NCBI GenBank assembly: GCA_021818955.1
Contig: JAKASR010000013.1
Span: 31,614-95,613, forward strand
Length of the DNA: 64,000 bases
Source of the DNA: Acidobacteriota bacterium
GTDB lineage: Bacteria > Acidobacteriota > Terriglobia > Terriglobales > SCQP01
Direction: 5' to 3'
Shown here: in pieces, positions 34,033-43,621 of the stretch
Layout: each line of letters opens with the position of its first letter
How positions within the stretch are numbered: the stretch's first letter is position 1
Program-made: the position numbers and the translations under genes
The notes under the pieces: generated by a model
Databases searched by the model: none
Seen by the model: the letters and a program-made list of their open reading frames with translations, nothing else
What the model was told of the DNA's origin: nothing

Positions 34033-35907
34033 ATGGGCCTCATCCCGGTTGTGCCGTCAATGGAGATACAAGAACTTAGCGCCTTTTTCGAGCATTCCCC
34101 CGAGGCCGGCTGCATCGCCACTCCGGAAGGCGTCATCCTGCGGGTGAATGAGTCCTGGAGCCGGATGCTGGGCTGGAGCAACGAAGACTTAGCCGGCCAC
34201 TCATTACTGACTTTCCTGCACCCCGAGGATCGCGCCAGCGCGCAGCTATGGCTGGAAACACTCGGCCACGCTCGCCAGGAAAATTGCGCGCTGCATCTGC
34301 GGCATAAGTCCGGCGGCTATCGCTTCCTGCGGTGCAATGCCTCTTTGGCCCCGCATGCGCCCCGCATCTATATAATTCCGCGCGAGCTGCCGGCGGAGCG
34401 GGCGGAAACCGCCCCGGGCTCCGAAACCAGCTCGGAAGCGTTCGGCGCCATGGCCGGCCGCGTGGCCCACGATTTCAATAACCTGCTCACCCGCATTCAC
34501 GGCTATAGCTGTTTGCTGCTCGATCTGATGGAGGAAAACGATCCCAACCGCGAGTACATGGAACGCATACAGGAAGCGGGTGAAGCGGCGGTGCGGATTA
34601 CCACGCAGTTGCTGGAAACCAGCCGCAAGTATGCCGGCGAACTGGCGTACTCCGATTTGATCGTTGCTCCCGAGACGGGCGCGGCGGGCGCCGGCGCAAA
34701 GCCTGCCGGCGCGGCCGCCAGGGAAGATGAATCGCGGCGGGCGGGCGCATTCAATCCTTCATCTCCCACCGTGTTGGTCGTGGAAGATGATGCCGAAATC
34801 CGCGATCTGATCCGCATCGTCCTGCAGAACGAAGGCCTCAACCTGCTGCTCGCCGCCGATGGCTTGGAAGCCTTGGAAATCGGCCGCCGCTATGAAGGCA
34901 AAATTAATTTGCTGCTCACTGATATTGTCATGCCGCGCATGGATGGCATGAACCTGGCCAAGGAGTTACAAAGTATCCGGCCGGAACTGCCCATACTTTT
35001 TATTTCCGGCTACGCGGAAAACAAGCTGGTCGGCGAGGCCTTGCAACCTGCCGATACCATCTTCCTGCCCAAGCCCTTTGGCCCGCAAACGCTGCTCGAA
35101 CCCGTCCTAAAGCTGCTGCGCATGCCCAAGGCGGACGCCGCCATCCCGGCCGCGGCCTCCACGAATGCCGGCGCGGTCTCCAGCCACTCCGGATTTGCCG
35201 CCCCGGCCGCCGCGCCCTGCGAGCGTAGCGTGCCAGCGCCGGTTGATCCGCCCGCCGCTCCCTTGCCCGGCGTGGCTATGCCCGCTGAAGAGTTTGCGGC
35301 ATCGCCCCGATCGGGTTTCGCCCCTCTGGACAAGGGGCTGCTTGGTTTTAACTTTCTGCGTGAACATCCCAAAGTGATTTACGCTCTGCTCTTCCTGGCG
35401 CTGTTGTTAGCTGGGCTGGGCTGGTGGGTGGAACACGCCCCGGCGAAAGTGTATGTTCCGCCCGCGGCGCAAAAAACCTCATCGGCTCCGAGTTGGCAAA
35501 GCCGGCTGGGCCGGATCTTGTCCATTCGCCAGACCGCGCACGGTTTTATTCTGACGATGCCGAGTCTGCTCTTCACCCCCAATTCGTACCAATTGGCCAC
35601 CCTGGCCAAAACCAAATTGGCCCGGCTCGCGGACGTGCTGGCGAGGTATCCCCATCTGAAAATCCAGGTGGCTGGCTATACCGACAATGTCGGCAGCGCG
35701 GCCTATAATTTACTGCTTTCTCAAAAGCGGGCGAGCGCGGTGCGCACTTATCTGATCGCCCAAGGCATGGCGCCGCGGGCGATTCGCGCCTTCGGCTATG
35801 GCGAGGGCTCCCCCATCGCCAGCAATCGCACTGGCGCGGGCCGGCAGCTCAATCGCCGCGTCGAACTGAAAATCCGGGGCGTTCCCGCCGCCGGCGCCAA
35901 GTCCTAG
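34030..35907 (+). CDS. PAS-HisKA-receiver-transmembrane-OmpA fusion protein
   Basis: 625 residues with an unusual order. Residues 12-120 are a PAS sensor domain (GVILRVNESWSRMLGWSNEDL). A HisKA-type dimerisation/phosphotransfer helix follows with RVAHDFNNLLTRIHGYS, H147 the phosphorylatable histidine. No HATPase domain comes next; a linker leads to a response-regulator receiver (about 247-363) with the acceptor D298 in LLLTDIVMPRMDG and K348 in LPKPF. A low-complexity linker precedes one transmembrane segment (449-467). The C-terminus (505-617) is an OmpA-like peptidoglycan-binding domain with the conserved D552 (YTDNVGS) and R610 (NRRVE). The likely topology puts the sensor inside and OmpA in the periplasm. 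ATG 34060 is an alternative start. Confidence 0.85.
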   Translation: MMGLIPVVPSMEIQELSAFFEHSPEAGCIATPEGVILRVNESWSRMLGWSNEDLAGHSLLTFLHPEDRASAQLWLETLGHARQENCALHLRHKSGGYRFLRCNASLAPHAPRIYIIPRELPAERAETAPGSETSSEAFGAMAGRVAHDFNNLLTRIHGYSCLLLDLMEENDPNREYMERIQEAGEAAVRITTQLLETSRKYAGELAYSDLIVAPETGAAGAGAKPAGAAAREDESRRAGAFNPSSPTVLVVEDDAEIRDLIRIVLQNEGLNLLLAADGLEALEIGRRYEGKINLLLTDIVMPRMDGMNLAKELQSIRPELPILFISGYAENKLVGEALQPADTIFLPKPFGPQTLLEPVLKLLRMPKADAAIPAAASTNAGAVSSHSGFAAPAAAPCERSVPAPVDPPAAPLPGVAMPAEEFAASPRSGFAPLDKGLLGFNFLREHPKVIYALLFLALLLAGLGWWVEHAPAKVYVPPAAQKTSSAPSWQSRLGRILSIRQTAHGFILTMPSLLFTPNSYQLATLAKTKLARLADVLARYPHLKIQVAGYTDNVGSAAYNLLLSQKRASAVRTYLIAQGMAPRAIRAFGYGEGSPIASNRTGAGRQLNRRVELKIRGVPAAGAKS

Positions 35908-36010
35908 CGCCGCAACCGGCCTTCAGCGCTGGTCTCCGTGCGCCCGCGGCGGGAGAATCCATCTGCCTCGCCGGGCGGCGCCGCAGCCGCCCGCGCGGGG
36001 AGAGAACGAA

Positions 36011-38269
36011 TTAAGACTTCGGCTCCTGTTCGTGGATTTCGTCCACCGGATAGATCTCTTCTTCCTCTTCGTTGCTGGGTCTGCGGAGTTGGAACCCTTC
36101 GAGCGCTTCCTCGCGCCGGGGGCCGTGCAGGTCGCTGCGCAGTCGTTTTAAAGCCAAAGAGACCACGTGATAATGGTGCAGTTCGCGGTACTGCGGGTCC
36201 TGCACCAGCTCCAGCCAGATTTCGTGCATCAGCGCAATGTCTTTTTCGCGCAGCCGGGGGGCATGCGGGCCAAGATAGAAAACTTCGTCCAGCTTATCGC
36301 CGTCCGTGACCTCCAGCCGCAGCCGGGGACGGGGTCCGGGCAGCCGTTCCCAGGCCAAGCCGGTGTAGGTGCCCTGCTCGCGCACCTCCAGCGGGCGGCT
36401 CTTGCCGGCGACGATGGTATCCGAGCGCAGCCGCGCCGCGGTTTGCACCAGCGCATCAAAGGGATTGGCGCCGGGCACCACCAGCAGCGACACCGGTTTG
36501 CCCGCCCGTTCCGCCAGCGCCACCACGTGGGTGAAGAGCAGTTGCTCGTAATCGTTCACCTGGATGCCGCCCCCGTAGCCCGGGTCCACGATGCGGATGG
36601 TGACCACCACAATATCCTGCTTGGTGACGTTGGTGCGATCCAGCACCCGGCGCAGGTGGCCGAGTTGGCTGTAATCGCGCACCGCCACCAGCATGTTGCC
36701 CGGCCGCACGTGTACCGTGTCGAGCCGGATATCCTCGCCCGGTTGCACCAGGAATTTATCCAGCTCCTGGCCTTCGCGCCGCCGCCGCTTGTGCGCCCGC
36801 TCGGAAAAGTAAAACAGGGTGAAAAATGCGGCGGTGAAGATCGATCCGTAAATGGTGGCGATCTGCTTGGTGAACAGGTTCATGACCGCCACGGCAACCA
36901 GCACCAGCACGATCAGCCCCAGGCCGATCGGAATCTCGCGGCCGGCGATCTGCAGGTTCAGCGGCACCTTCCATTCCCGCCCCCGCGGCTGCTTGAAGCG
37001 CAGCAGGAAGACGGAAACCGCCAGAAAAGAAAAACTCCAGACCAGCCCGAAGGCATAGGCTTCGCCCAGGGTGTAAACGTTGCCGCGGCTGTAAAGGATG
37101 ATGACGATCTGCAGGCCGACTATCAGGTTGATGATGCGATAGCTGGTGCCGAAGCGTTGATGCGGGCGGCGAAACCAGTCGGGCATCACCCCGTCCTCGC
37201 TCACCCGGTTCAGCACGCCATTGGAGCCGATGATGGCCGTGTTCACCGCGCCCGCCAGCATGACCACGCCCACCACCACCACGAAGGCTTGAAACAGCAG
37301 CTTCAGCAGGTTGGGCCCGGCCAGGTACATGGTCAGCACGCCCAGCAGATTGCCGAGCAGATGCTGGCGCCGCACCGCTTCGGGGATGATCATCTCGCCA
37401 AAAAACGCCGCCCCGGCGGTGAAGATCACGCTATAGATGAAAATCACCAGCCCGGTGCGCTTCAGGTTGCGCACCTTCGGGCTTTCAATTTCCCGGTAAA
37501 CCTGCGCCAGCGTTTCCTCGCCGCTCATCGCCAGAATGGAGTGGCCGAAGGCGATCAGCAGCGCCAGCGCGATATATTGCGTCACCCGCGTGCCCCAAAG
37601 CCAGCCCAGCGATTCGCGGGGAAACTCCAGCGTCTGGCGCGTCGGCAGCGGCGGCAGCGGGTGGGGATGCTTGACCAGCGTCCACAATGACCAGACGATC
37701 AGCATCACCACCATCACCGTGGTGAGCTGCATGATGCGCATCGCTTTTTCGCTGCTCTCGTGGATGCCTTTGATGTTGTACCACCAGAAATACAACGTCA
37801 CCGCGACGGCGAAATAAGCGGCGAAGTGGTTGATCGCCAGGCTGCCTTGCAGCACCCGGTGGCCGGAATGAAACGCCACCGACCGGATCAAGCCGCCCAG
37901 GTACTGTCCCGCCGAAACCGCGCTGATCGGGCCCGTCACCAGGAAGTCGAACATCAGGGCCGAGACCGCCACCTTGGCCAGCGTCGAGCCGAGCGATTCT
38001 TTCACCACCCGGTACACGCCGCCGCGCACGAACATCGTGCTCGATTCGATATACAGCGCCCGCACCGCGTAGCTGAACAGCATCACGGCCAGGATCACCC
38101 AGGCCGCGCTTTCGCCGATCGCCTTTTCCGCGATGCCGGGAACGTAAAAGGCCGAAGAGCCCAGATCCGCCAGCACCACCGCCGCCGCGCGCCAAAAGGA
38201 GATGAAGGTCAGCATCACCGTCGAGGCGACGATGACCCGAGTTACTCCCGAGGGTTGCGTTTTTTCCAT
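36011..38269 (-). CDS. APC-family amino acid/polyamine permease with soluble C-terminal domain
   Basis: About 752 residues. The N-terminal 490 residues form an APC-type permease with 12 hydrophobic segments, including GESAAWVILAVMLFSYAVRALYIES and NTAIIGSNGVLNRVSEDGVMPDW. The remaining 260 residues are soluble and resemble a universal-stress-like or cytoplasmic regulatory domain: NMLVAVRDYSQLGHLRRVL, then IVVVTIRIVDPG and PVSLLVVPGANPFDALV. The ATG at 38269 starts at MEKTQPSG; upstream residues are not family-like. It points away from the upstream tRNA-His. Substrate unknown; likely amino acids. Confidence 0.85.
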   Translation of the reverse strand: MEKTQPSGVTRVIVASTVMLTFISFWRAAAVVLADLGSSAFYVPGIAEKAIGESAAWVILAVMLFSYAVRALYIESSTMFVRGGVYRVVKESLGSTLAKVAVSALMFDFLVTGPISAVSAGQYLGGLIRSVAFHSGHRVLQGSLAINHFAAYFAVAVTLYFWWYNIKGIHESSEKAMRIMQLTTVMVVMLIVWSLWTLVKHPHPLPPLPTRQTLEFPRESLGWLWGTRVTQYIALALLIAFGHSILAMSGEETLAQVYREIESPKVRNLKRTGLVIFIYSVIFTAGAAFFGEMIIPEAVRRQHLLGNLLGVLTMYLAGPNLLKLLFQAFVVVVGVVMLAGAVNTAIIGSNGVLNRVSEDGVMPDWFRRPHQRFGTSYRIINLIVGLQIVIILYSRGNVYTLGEAYAFGLVWSFSFLAVSVFLLRFKQPRGREWKVPLNLQIAGREIPIGLGLIVLVLVAVAVMNLFTKQIATIYGSIFTAAFFTLFYFSERAHKRRRREGQELDKFLVQPGEDIRLDTVHVRPGNMLVAVRDYSQLGHLRRVLDRTNVTKQDIVVVTIRIVDPGYGGGIQVNDYEQLLFTHVVALAERAGKPVSLLVVPGANPFDALVQTAARLRSDTIVAGKSRPLEVREQGTYTGLAWERLPGPRPRLRLEVTDGDKLDEVFYLGPHAPRLREKDIALMHEIWLELVQDPQYRELHHYHVVSLALKRLRSDLHGPRREEALEGFQLRRPSNEEEEEIYPVDEIHEQEPKS

Positions 38270-38618
38270 ATATCCCCTGCTCCGCGCGCGCGACCTATGC
38301 AAAGCTACTCGGCTCTATCCCCCCCATCATGGCCGATTTTAGAATTTCCTTGGCTCGCCCATTGCCGCCGCCCGGCGGAAGCGGCCGCCGCCTTCGGCGT
38401 CGGCTCTGGCGGGGGCCGATAACCGGCATAGTTTACGATCATTTGCGCGGAGTTCGATGATCAAAATTCAGCCGGCGTGAAACTGCATGCCGGCCCTGGC
38501 GGCTGGGGACCCCTCCGCGCGGGGCGGCAGGGGATGGTCGGGCTGCTTGGATAGCCGGCGTGTTGATGTTCCCGTTCGATCTAGCCTAAATCGGGTGTGC
38601 GGTAATTTATCTAAAATC
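38270..38618. other. Gene-free region between permease and tRNA-His
   Basis: 349 bases hold only short GC-rich inverted segments (for example GCGGCCGCCGCC near 38388-38399). I see no coding frame or clear promoter for the permease. Confidence 0.5.
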
Positions 38619-38695
38619 TGGGGTGAGTGGAGGGATTTGAACCCTCGGCCACTGGAGCCACAATCCAGCGCTCTACCAGCTGAGCTACACTCACC
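38619..38695 (-). tRNA. tRNA-His (GTG)
   Basis: Reading the minus strand, GTGAGTG pairs with CACTCAC as acceptor. The anticodon loop ATTGTGG carries anticodon GTG, the T-loop is TTCAAAT, and CCA is encoded at the 3' end (38619-38621). The extra 5' G (38695) opposite C73 is the tRNA-His hallmark. Confidence 0.95.
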
Positions 38696-38751
38696 ATCGC
38701 GCTCTTCTGCCCGGGCCTCGCCCGGCGGGATGGGCCGGACGCGTGCCTAAA

Positions 38752-40053
38752 TTATACCAGCCTGCCTGCGATTCGCGCCGGCGCCAGCCGCGGCGTCATG
38801 ACGTGCAGGATCAGCAGCGCCAGCGGATAGGCGCAGCAGGCCATGGCAAATAGCGGCAGATAGTTGTGGTGGCTGCGGGACGTGATTATCCCGGTGAGCT
38901 CTTGAAAAAGTCCGCCTCCGATGGCGCCCGCCAGCCCGCCGATTCCGACCACGCTGGCCACCGCCGTCTTGGGAAACACGTCCGAAGGAATGGTAAAAAT
39001 GTTGGCCGACCAGCCCTGGTGCGCGGCCGCGGCCAGCCCTATCAGCCCGACCACCGTCCATAAGCTGTGCGAGAAGGGAGCATAAATCACCGGCGTCACC
39101 GCCAGCGCGCAGACCAGCATCGACATCTTGCGGGCGAAATTCGCCGTCCGTCCGCGCCGCAGCCAGTAAGCCGGCAGCCAGCCGGCGCCAATGCTCCCGG
39201 CGATGGATATCAGGTAGACGGTCGCAAAGGGGACGCTCGTCTGCCCTAATTGCAGATGAAACTCCGAATGAAAATAGGTGGGCAGCCAGAATAGCCAGAA
39301 CCACCAGATCGCGTCGGTCATGAACTTCCCGATCGCAAAAGCCCAGGTCTCTTTCACCGGCAGCAATTGATGCCAGGGCACCTTCGCCGCCGCCTCGCCG
39401 CGATCGGAGGCGATATGCCGCAATTCCCCCGGCGATACCCAGGGATGTTTCTCCGGACGCCGGTAAATCAGCAGCCACAGCCCCAGCCAGAGCAAGCCCA
39501 GCGCTCCAATCGCCACGAAGGCCGCGCGCCAGCCAAAACGGGCGGTGAAAAAAACCACCACGAAGGGCATCACCATGGTGCCTGCGTTGGCGCCGGAATT
39601 GAACAGCGCCGTCGCCAGCGCCCGCTCGGCCTGGGGAAACCATTCCGCCACCGTGCGGATGCAGACGGGAAAATTCGCCGCCTCCGCCACCCCCAGCAAC
39701 ACCATCGCCCCGACTAGCCCCTCGACGCTATGCGCCGCGCCGGGCAGCATCGCGGCAAAACTCCAGAGCGTGATCGCGAGCGCGAACGACAGCCGCGTGC
39801 CCAGCTTGTCCGTCAAGCCCCCGGCGAGGATCAGTCCCCCGCCATAGGCGTACATGAAGCCCGCGGTGATGGTGGAGTAGCTATCGCTATTGAGCCCGGG
39901 AATCTTGCCCTCTAACGTGACTTTCAGCAGGCTTAGTGCGCTCCGGTCCACGTAGGCAATCACCGTCGCCAAAAACAATAGCCCGCAGATCACCCAGCGA
40001 ATGTGGCTCATGCGCGCCCGAGCGCCACCCGCGGCAGTGGGAGTCGAATTCAT
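38752..40053 (-). CDS. MFS transporter of the ACS/hexuronate (ExuT-like) type
   Basis: A 433-residue, 12-helix major facilitator. The first loop motif GGLTDKLGTRLSFALA follows helix 2, preceded by RWVICGLLFLATVIAYVDRSALS. Helix 4 has EAANFPVCIRTVAEWFP and helix 7 carries AIWWFWLFWLPTYF, as in ExuT and related sugar-acid:proton symporters. It sits next to the glycerate kinase gene on the same strand, with a GH28 gene nearby, which fits uptake of a hexuronate. The start ATG is preceded by G-rich sequence without a strong Shine-Dalgarno. Confidence 0.8.
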   Translation of the reverse strand: MNSTPTAAGGARARMSHIRWVICGLLFLATVIAYVDRSALSLLKVTLEGKIPGLNSDSYSTITAGFMYAYGGGLILAGGLTDKLGTRLSFALAITLWSFAAMLPGAAHSVEGLVGAMVLLGVAEAANFPVCIRTVAEWFPQAERALATALFNSGANAGTMVMPFVVVFFTARFGWRAAFVAIGALGLLWLGLWLLIYRRPEKHPWVSPGELRHIASDRGEAAAKVPWHQLLPVKETWAFAIGKFMTDAIWWFWLFWLPTYFHSEFHLQLGQTSVPFATVYLISIAGSIGAGWLPAYWLRRGRTANFARKMSMLVCALAVTPVIYAPFSHSLWTVVGLIGLAAAAHQGWSANIFTIPSDVFPKTAVASVVGIGGLAGAIGGGLFQELTGIITSRSHHNYLPLFAMACCAYPLALLILHVMTPRLAPARIAGRLV

Positions 40054-40152
40054 AGCCGTGTCAGGCCAGCCTGAGGACTGCCGCCTTTATATCATTAAAA
40101 GGGATGTCCTCCCGCACCCCCAGCGTTAACGGCCGAGCCGCCTGGGCTCGCC

Positions 40153-41520
40153 TTAGCTGATAAATATCCGCAGATCGCGCAAATTGTTGCCTGTCGGCCC
40201 GGTCTCGATGGTGTCGCCTATGGCGGCCAGCAACCGATAGGCGTCGAAATCGGCCGCGGCCCTTTCCAGGCTATAGCCGGCGCGCGCCGCCCGCGCGCGC
40301 GTGGTCGCGTCCACGATCGCGCCCGCCGCCGGTGAATTGCCATCGACCCCGTCCGTGCCCAGGCTGGCAATCGTGGCCGGGTCCGTCGGCCTCAGCCGGG
40401 CGGCGCATTCCAGCGCGAACGCCTGATTGCGCCCGCCGCGCCCGGTGCGTTCCGGAACCTGCACTCGCACCTCGCCGCCGGCGATCAGGCACGCCCGCGG
40501 CTGCTCTTGCCGCAGTGCCCGCCAGCGCCGCAGCAGGTATTCCGCCGCTTCCCGGTGCTCGGCCTCGTCCGCCCGGTGATCGATCACCGGCTCGTAACCC
40601 GCCGCCCGCGCCTGTTGCGCCAGGGTTTCGCAGGCTAAATGATTGTCTCCGGCGATGACCCAGCGCGATTGCGCAAAACCGGCCGCCCCCGGCTTGGGCG
40701 TTTCCGGCAGCCGCCGTTCGCGGAAAAGTTTTTCCATCGCCGCCGGCAGCTGCAACTGCCGCGCCGCGTGAATGCGATAGCAGTCTTCCACCGTCGAGTT
40801 ATCCGGCAGCGTCGGGCCGGAGGAGATGTTGTCTGCTTCGCCCGCCGGCACATCCGAGAGCAGGATCGTCAGTTGCTCCACGCCCGCCGCCGCCGCCGCC
40901 GCCAGCCGCCCGCCCTTGAAACTCGACAAATGCTTGCGCAGGGCGTTGATCTCGCCAATGGGCGCGCCGCATCCCACCAGTTGGCGATAAAGTGCCTGCA
41001 TCGTCTTCATGTCCCAGCCGGCTTCCAGCGGCGATTCCGCCAGCGCCGAGCCGCCGCCCGAGATCAAGTGCACGATGAACGCCGGCGGCTCCAGCGCGCG
41101 CGCCGCCGCCAGCATCGCCTCCGCCCCGGCGCGGCTGTCGGCGTTGGGCTCGGGATGCCCGCCCCGAAACTGCCGCGGCGCCGCCCCCGGGCAACCCTCC
41201 GCCGCGATCCCGGGGCTGGGCGAAATCAATAGGCTTTCCCATTCCTCGCCGGGCAGTTCCGCCAGCTCGCGCCAGGCCAGCCACATCGGCGCCGCCGCTT
41301 TCCCCAGGGCCAGCACCAGCCGGCGCTGATAGTTTTCCGGCCGGTAAGTGCGGGCCGCCGCTAGCTCGCCCCCATCCGGCTTCTCCCGCGGCCTGATCCG
41401 CAACTGCGCCCCGTCGCGCCGCAGGCGCTGCTTCATCAGCCGCTTGGGCGACAACTCGTTCAGCGTTTCCCGCAGCAGCGACTGCGCGATCTGTCGAATG
41501 TGGTTTCCTTTCTCCGCCAT
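40153..41520 (-). CDS. Glycerate 2-kinase (DUF4147/MOFRL family)
   Basis: A 455-residue two-domain glycerate kinase of the GckA/TtuD type, phosphorylating glycerate to 2-phosphoglycerate. The N-terminal DUF4147 has LVLALGKAAAPM, HLISGGGSALAESPLEAG, ALRKHLSSFKGGRLA and ILLSDVPAGEADNISSGPTLPD. The C-terminal MOFRL domain has GGRNQAFALECA and SLGTDGVDGNSPAAGAIVD. It is downstream of the uronate-type transporter on the opposite side and shares the direction; this enzyme closes galactarate/glucarate or tartrate breakdown. 100 bases separate the two genes, partly repeat. Confidence 0.88.
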   Translation of the reverse strand: MAEKGNHIRQIAQSLLRETLNELSPKRLMKQRLRRDGAQLRIRPREKPDGGELAAARTYRPENYQRRLVLALGKAAAPMWLAWRELAELPGEEWESLLISPSPGIAAEGCPGAAPRQFRGGHPEPNADSRAGAEAMLAAARALEPPAFIVHLISGGGSALAESPLEAGWDMKTMQALYRQLVGCGAPIGEINALRKHLSSFKGGRLAAAAAAGVEQLTILLSDVPAGEADNISSGPTLPDNSTVEDCYRIHAARQLQLPAAMEKLFRERRLPETPKPGAAGFAQSRWVIAGDNHLACETLAQQARAAGYEPVIDHRADEAEHREAAEYLLRRWRALRQEQPRACLIAGGEVRVQVPERTGRGGRNQAFALECAARLRPTDPATIASLGTDGVDGNSPAAGAIVDATTRARAARAGYSLERAAADFDAYRLLAAIGDTIETGPTGNNLRDLRIFIS

Positions 41521-41709
41521 GCCGTGTTGCCCGGATGCGCTCGACTCGGATTTTAAGCCTCTTCCCTGCGGGCGCGCTCTTCCTTTATTCCGCCCTTGTT
41601 TTTTCTTTTTTGCATTTCTGATGGTTGGCAGTTCCGGACTTTAGTTCCGGCGTTATCGTGCGTATAATCATGGGGAAAGATCCTTCTTTCAATAAAGGCG
41701 GAAAGAATC

Positions 41710-43584
41710 GTGGCTACATCGGAATTGGAGGCGGTGCAACCGTCCCTGGCGAGTGAACTGGTTAATGATTTCAGCATTCAGGTGGCAACCGTAAATGGCT
41801 CCGGCAGCCAATCTTCCAATATGGTCCTGCTGCGGTCCATTTTCCAGATGGGCATTCCGGTCTCGGGTAAAAATCTTTTCCCCTCGAATATCGCCGGCCT
41901 GCCCACCTGGTATACCATCCGTGCCAGCCGCAAGCACTATATCGGCCGCAAGCAGGATGCCAACTTCCTGGTCGCGGTGAACCCGGAAACCGCGCGCGAA
42001 GATGTCGCCGCGCTGCAGCCCGGCGCCGCCGTGGTGTACGATCAGCCGCTGCAGCTGGAAACGCTGCGCTCCGACCTGATCTTTTACCCGGTGCCTTTTG
42101 ACAAATTGGTGGCCGGCATCTCCGCCGACGCGAAGCTGCGCAAGCTGGTGCGCACCATGATCTATGTCGGCGTGCTCGCGCACCTGCTCCGCCTCGACCT
42201 GGCCGAAGTCGAATCCGCGGTGCGCCGGCAGTTCCACCGCAAACCCAAGGCCGCCGATCTGAACTGGGCCGCCGTGCAGGCCGGCCTCGAATACGCCCGC
42301 CAGCATCTGGTCAAGCGCGACCGTTGCCGGCTCGAGCGCATGCGGGAAACCGCCGGCCAGATCATTATCGATGGCAACTCCGCCGCCGCCCTGGGCTGCT
42401 TGTTTGCCGGCGTCACCGTCGCCGCCTGGTATCCGATCACCCCTTCCAGCTCGCTCTGTGAGTCGCTGCTCGATTTGCTGCGCAAGCATCGCCTTGACCC
42501 GGCCACCGGCAAAGCCACCTTTGCCGTGATTCAAGCCGAAGACGAGCTCGCCGCCATCGGCATGGTCATCGGCGCCGGCTGGATGGGCGCCCGCGCCATG
42601 ACTTCCACCTCCGGCCCCGGCATCAGCTTGATGGCCGAGTTTGCCGGCCTCGGCTACTACGCCGAAATCCCCGCCGTCATCTTCGATATCCAGCGCGTCG
42701 GCCCCTCCACCGGCTTGCCCACCCGCACCGCCCAGGGCGATCTCGGCTCGATTGCCCAGCTCTCGCACGGCGATACCCGCCATGTCATGCTCTTCCCCGG
42801 CAGCGTCGCCGAATGCTACGAGCACGCCATCGCCGCCTTCGATCTCGCCGAGCAATTGCAGACCCCGGTGTTCGTGCTCAGCGATCTCGATCTCGGCATG
42901 AATAACTGGATGTCGCAGCCCTTCGCCTATCCCTCCCAGCCCATGCGCCGCGGCAAAGTGCTCAGCGCCGATGATCTCCAGCGGGTGGGCGAGTTCGCGC
43001 GCTATCGCGATGTCGATGGCGACGGCATTCCCTGGCGCACCCTTCCCGGCACCGATCATCCCGACGCCGCTTATTTCACCCGCGGCAGCGGCCACAACGA
43101 GCGCGCCCAGTACTCCGAGCGTCCCGGCGATTACGCCGGCAACATGGATCGCCTGCGCCGCAAATTCGATACCGCCCGCGCCCTGGTCCCGCCCGCCGTG
43201 CGCGAGCGCCCGGGCGCCGGCCGCGTCGGCCTGATTGCCTTCGGCAGCAGCCATTATCCCGTCCTCGAAGCCCTCGATCAGTTGCGCGACGAGTTGGGCA
43301 TCGATGCCGGCTACCTGCGCCTGCGCGCTTTCCCCTTTGGCCGCGAAGTTGCCGGCTTTATCGAATCGCATGAGCTGGTTTTTGTGGTCGAGCAGAACCG
43401 CGATGCCCAAATGCTCGACCTGTTGCGGGCCGATCTGGCGCCGGAATTGGCGCCGCGGCTGCAGTCGGTGCGCTGCTATGACGGCTTGCCCATCGCCGCC
43501 CGCGCCATTAGCCGCGAGATTGAAGCTCATCTCGCCCTGCTCGCGCCCGGCATCATCGGACGGCTGACCGCCACTCCCGCTTAA
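41710..43584 (+). CDS. 2-oxoacid:ferredoxin oxidoreductase, fused gamma/alpha subunit (KorA type)
   Basis: A 624-residue subunit with an N-terminal gamma-type domain (VATVNGSGSQSSNMVLLRSIFQMGIPVSGKNLFPSNIAG) fused to the alpha pyrimidine-binding domain, which opens AAALGCLFAGVTVAAWYPITPSSSL. Further blocks are QAEDELAAIGMVIGAGWMGARAMTSTSGPG and PSTGLPTRTAQGDL. With the beta subunit 37 bases downstream it decarboxylates a 2-oxoacid such as 2-oxoglutarate to an acyl-CoA, passing electrons to ferredoxin. Start ATG 41710 has a GGCGGAAAG-type ribosome site. Substrate (2-oxoglutarate versus other) not determinable. Confidence 0.88.
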   Translation: MATSELEAVQPSLASELVNDFSIQVATVNGSGSQSSNMVLLRSIFQMGIPVSGKNLFPSNIAGLPTWYTIRASRKHYIGRKQDANFLVAVNPETAREDVAALQPGAAVVYDQPLQLETLRSDLIFYPVPFDKLVAGISADAKLRKLVRTMIYVGVLAHLLRLDLAEVESAVRRQFHRKPKAADLNWAAVQAGLEYARQHLVKRDRCRLERMRETAGQIIIDGNSAAALGCLFAGVTVAAWYPITPSSSLCESLLDLLRKHRLDPATGKATFAVIQAEDELAAIGMVIGAGWMGARAMTSTSGPGISLMAEFAGLGYYAEIPAVIFDIQRVGPSTGLPTRTAQGDLGSIAQLSHGDTRHVMLFPGSVAECYEHAIAAFDLAEQLQTPVFVLSDLDLGMNNWMSQPFAYPSQPMRRGKVLSADDLQRVGEFARYRDVDGDGIPWRTLPGTDHPDAAYFTRGSGHNERAQYSERPGDYAGNMDRLRRKFDTARALVPPAVRERPGAGRVGLIAFGSSHYPVLEALDQLRDELGIDAGYLRLRAFPFGREVAGFIESHELVFVVEQNRDAQMLDLLRADLAPELAPRLQSVRCYDGLPIAARAISREIEAHLALLAPGIIGRLTATPA

Positions 43585-43621
43585 TCCCGGCCGGCGCCGG
43601 CCCGCCGGCGGAAAGTCCCTT

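Noticed and set aside
36167..37690. 507-residue plus-strand frame opposite the APC permease
   Set aside because: His/Gln/Arg-rich translation typical of the antisense of a membrane protein; no family resemblance.
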